From assembly GCA_017871115.1 (NCBI GenBank), contig JAFCIZ010000007.1:2604001-2668000 (forward strand): a DNA stretch of 64,000 bases, in the 5' to 3' direction. Under the pieces are notes generated by a model. That model was not told the DNA's origin. It was given only the letters and a program-made list of their open reading frames with translations, and did not search any database. Each line of letters starts with the position of its first letter. Within the stretch, counting starts at the first letter, position 1. Origin of the DNA: Cunninghamella blakesleeana. Lineage: Eukaryota; Mucoromycota; Mucoromycetes; Mucorales; Cunninghamellaceae. The position numbers were made by a program, and so were the translations under genes. Positions 62,029-64,000 of this stretch are shown in pieces.

Positions 62029-63787
62029 TTAAAGTTCGTCATGTTCCAAAGCTTCTTCTTCTTGTTCTACTTCTTCTTCTTTCTTAACTTCAGATTGTTC
62101 TTCTTCTTTAGTTTCTTCAATTGGAGGAGCAGTAGTATCCAATTTGACAGATTTATCAGAAGCATGAGTATTAATGAATTCAGCAAGAGTTTCGTAAGAT
62201 CTATCACCATTATAGTCAATGATTTCATTAGTTTCAGCCTTGAAGAATTTAAGAGTAGGGAAACCTTCCACCTTGAAACCAGCTTCAGGAGGGATATCAT
62301 TTTCAGTACCATCTAATTTAGCAATGACGACGCTATCAATCTTATTTTCTTGAATGACTTTACCGAGGGCTTCCCAAGTAGGAGCCAAGTTCTTACAGTG
62401 GCCACACCAAGGAGCATAGACTTCTAAAAAGACATCTTTAGACTTATCAAGAACAATATCATTAAATTGTTTACCAACAACGACTTTAACGGGACCATCA
62501 TTGGTTTCAGGGATTTCTTCAGAGTTCAAAGAAGGTTCAACTTCGCCCTTAGTGAAACGTTCTAAGAAATCTTGAACAGCATCAGTAGTGATTTCGGCGA
62601 CTTGTAAAGGATATTTGGCAGCAGTCTTTAAGTTTTGAATAGCAAAAGATGGCCATTCACCTTCTTTAAGACCAACGTTACGAGCGTGACCACCATAAAG
62701 AGAAGCATCAATATGAGCAAAACTAACTTTTCCTTTAAAGGCTTTAGCAACAGGACGAATGATCTTATCTAATTTGTCATGATCATCAGCATTATCAGTA
62801 AAGATATAAGCTAAAGGTAATCCAGTTTCCATATAGGAAGCAAAGTTTTCACCACTGATTTGGTCCAAGATAGGAAGAGAGTTGTCTTTGATGAAAGATT
62901 GCCATTCATCACTAGATCCACTAACTAATTCAATACGTTCATCATCGAACTTTCTGTATAAAACTAAAGATGGGAATTCTTTAACGCCTTCTTCTTTAGC
63001 TAAGGCATCATCTGTTACTAAACCAAAGATATAATCATCGCGTAATTTATTGGCTAAACCAGCATAAGCTTCCTTTGATTCCTTATCATCTTCTTTAATA
63101 TAAGCAACAGCAACAATACGGTCAGAAGTCTTGAAATCATTCAATGCGCTAACTTCAGTTAAATCAGAAACAGCAGGAAGAGCTTGTTTCTTCATGTAAC
63201 TAACAATACCATCATGTTGACGAGAACCTTTATATTCAGAAGCGTCACCTTTACGGAATACCTTTAAGGTAGGGAAGCCTTGAACACCTTGGTCTTGACA
63301 AAGTTTTTCATTTTCTGTACAATCAACTTTAGCTAAAGGAATAGTGTCCTTAAGTTCAGTGGCTGCCTTTTCATATTCAGGTGCTAAAATAATAAAATAA
63401 ATTTAGAGAAAAAGATATTATTATTAATAATATTAAAAAAAACACGCTTTTATTATTATTATTATATAAAGAATATATGTATATATATATATATTTATAC
63501 ATAGATAGTCATTTTTCTTTTTTTTTTCATCCCTCTCTCTTGTTACTTTATATTTTTAATATATTATCCTCTTTTTATTTTATTTTTATTAATCACTTAC
63601 CAAGAGCTTTGCAGTGACCACACCAAGGAGCAAAGAATTCAACGAGAATAAGTTCTTTATCTAAAACTTGAGAATCGAAATCTTTTTCAGTTAAAGAGAG
63701 AACATCACTATCTTCAGCAGCTAATACATTAGAGACAGCAGCAAAAGAGGCGACAATAGCAGACCACAATAAAGTTTTCTTAACCAT
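62029..63787 (-). CDS. PDI1: Protein disulfide isomerase, ER lumen
   Basis: Two exons (63787-63601, 63383-62029) encode 513 aa. A signal peptide is clear ([20 protein letters not shown] followed by VLAAED). The a domain has [10 protein letters not shown] (C56, C59), the a' domain [12 protein letters not shown] (C389, C392), with b and b' thioredoxin folds between them. An acidic tail ends in HDEL, the fungal ER-retrieval signal. It forms and shuffles disulfides in secretory proteins. Length and layout are those of canonical PDI (a-b-b'-a'-c). The start is the first ATG before the signal peptide. Codon choice is strongly biased to TTA, AAG and GTT-type codons compared with its neighbours, which fits high expression. 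Confidence 0.97.
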
Positions 63788-64000
63788 AATGGATATAAAA
63801 AGAAAAAGAAGAGTTGTATTTAAAAAAGGAGAGAAAAAAAAAAGAAGAGAGAAAAAGAGAAAGAAATAAAAATAAGAAGGAAAAATAAAAAAATAAATTT
63901 TCGTGGCAGAGCAAAACCATTTTTGGACAAAAATCAACTAGCCAATAAAAAATTAGCAAGTATTTTTTATTCGCTGTTTAAAAAATTATAAATAAAAAAG
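63788..64000. promoter_or_regulatory. PDI promoter region
   Basis: A purine-rich leader on the forward strand (pyrimidine-rich for the gene) precedes the start. CGTGGC at 63902-63907 and CCAAT near 63951 are the only GC-richer motifs. Their arrangement does not match a canonical ERSE spacing. Confidence 0.4.

Noticed and set aside
62041..62316. Open frames overlapping the PDI acidic tail on both strands
   Set aside because: They are frame shadows of GAA/GAG-rich codons; the PDI frame has family motifs and HDEL.

Overview
This is an AT-rich, intron-dense fungal nuclear window. The evidence for a fungus is the gene set: YIF1, EDE1 with EH domains and UBA, RAD2/XPG, a Yap1/Pap1-type bZIP and an HDEL-tailed PDI. 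Introns are short GT-AG introns rich in AT, and the standard genetic code fits throughout. An Integrator INTS11 nuclease, a BEACH-WD40-FYVE giant and a member of a protein family that I associate from memory with Mucorales point to an early-diverging (Mucoromycota-like) lineage rather than an ascomycete yeast. That placement is inference. All exon structures were read by eye from GT/AG borders and reading-frame continuity, and every multi-exon complete model sums to a whole number of codons.

Layout. Positions 1-1592 (+) hold the 3' part of a bZIP gene whose intron carries a ~33-unit ATT repeat. KSH1 (1975-2398, -), a tiny gene whose start codon is alone on its exon, is divergent from EDE1 (2615-7726, +). 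A 43-exon BEACH protein (7853-22126, -) follows, then YIF1 (22575-24317, -), fumarase (25076-27168, -) and a GFA-type zinc protein (27356-28229, -). A membrane-anchored J-protein (28813-29247, +) and an unrecognised basic protein (29553-30785, +) follow. A 1.7 kb gene-free stretch holds two 99 % identical 319-bp copies of a MITE-like element with terminal inverted repeats.

Positions 32484-34263 (+) encode a lineage-type protein with a PD-(D/E)XK-like RRPD...GEVK core. INTS11 (34881-37192, -) follows, then a broken partial copy of the PARP gene's 5' end (37430-37950, -), a disordered 913-aa protein (38459-41917, -), RAD2/XPG (43027-46715, +), a DJ-1/PfpI protein (47030-47769, +) and an intronless ABA4-like membrane protein (48127-48609, +). 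A 26-exon, ~2,989-aa PARP (49144-60668, -) combines a chromo-like N terminus, a long ankyrin array, WGR, PARP regulatory and catalytic domains and a PBZ-like zinc knuckle. An ER protein disulfide isomerase (62029-63787, -) closes the window.

There are no operons. Several genes share themes: KSH1, YIF1, EDE1 and the BEACH protein act in membrane traffic, and RAD2 and the PARP act in DNA repair and chromatin. The most unusual items are the PARP architecture with its nearby pseudogene copy, the paired MITE-like repeats, the nuclease-like orphan family, and the split-start KSH1. I saw no tRNA, rRNA or CRISPR array.
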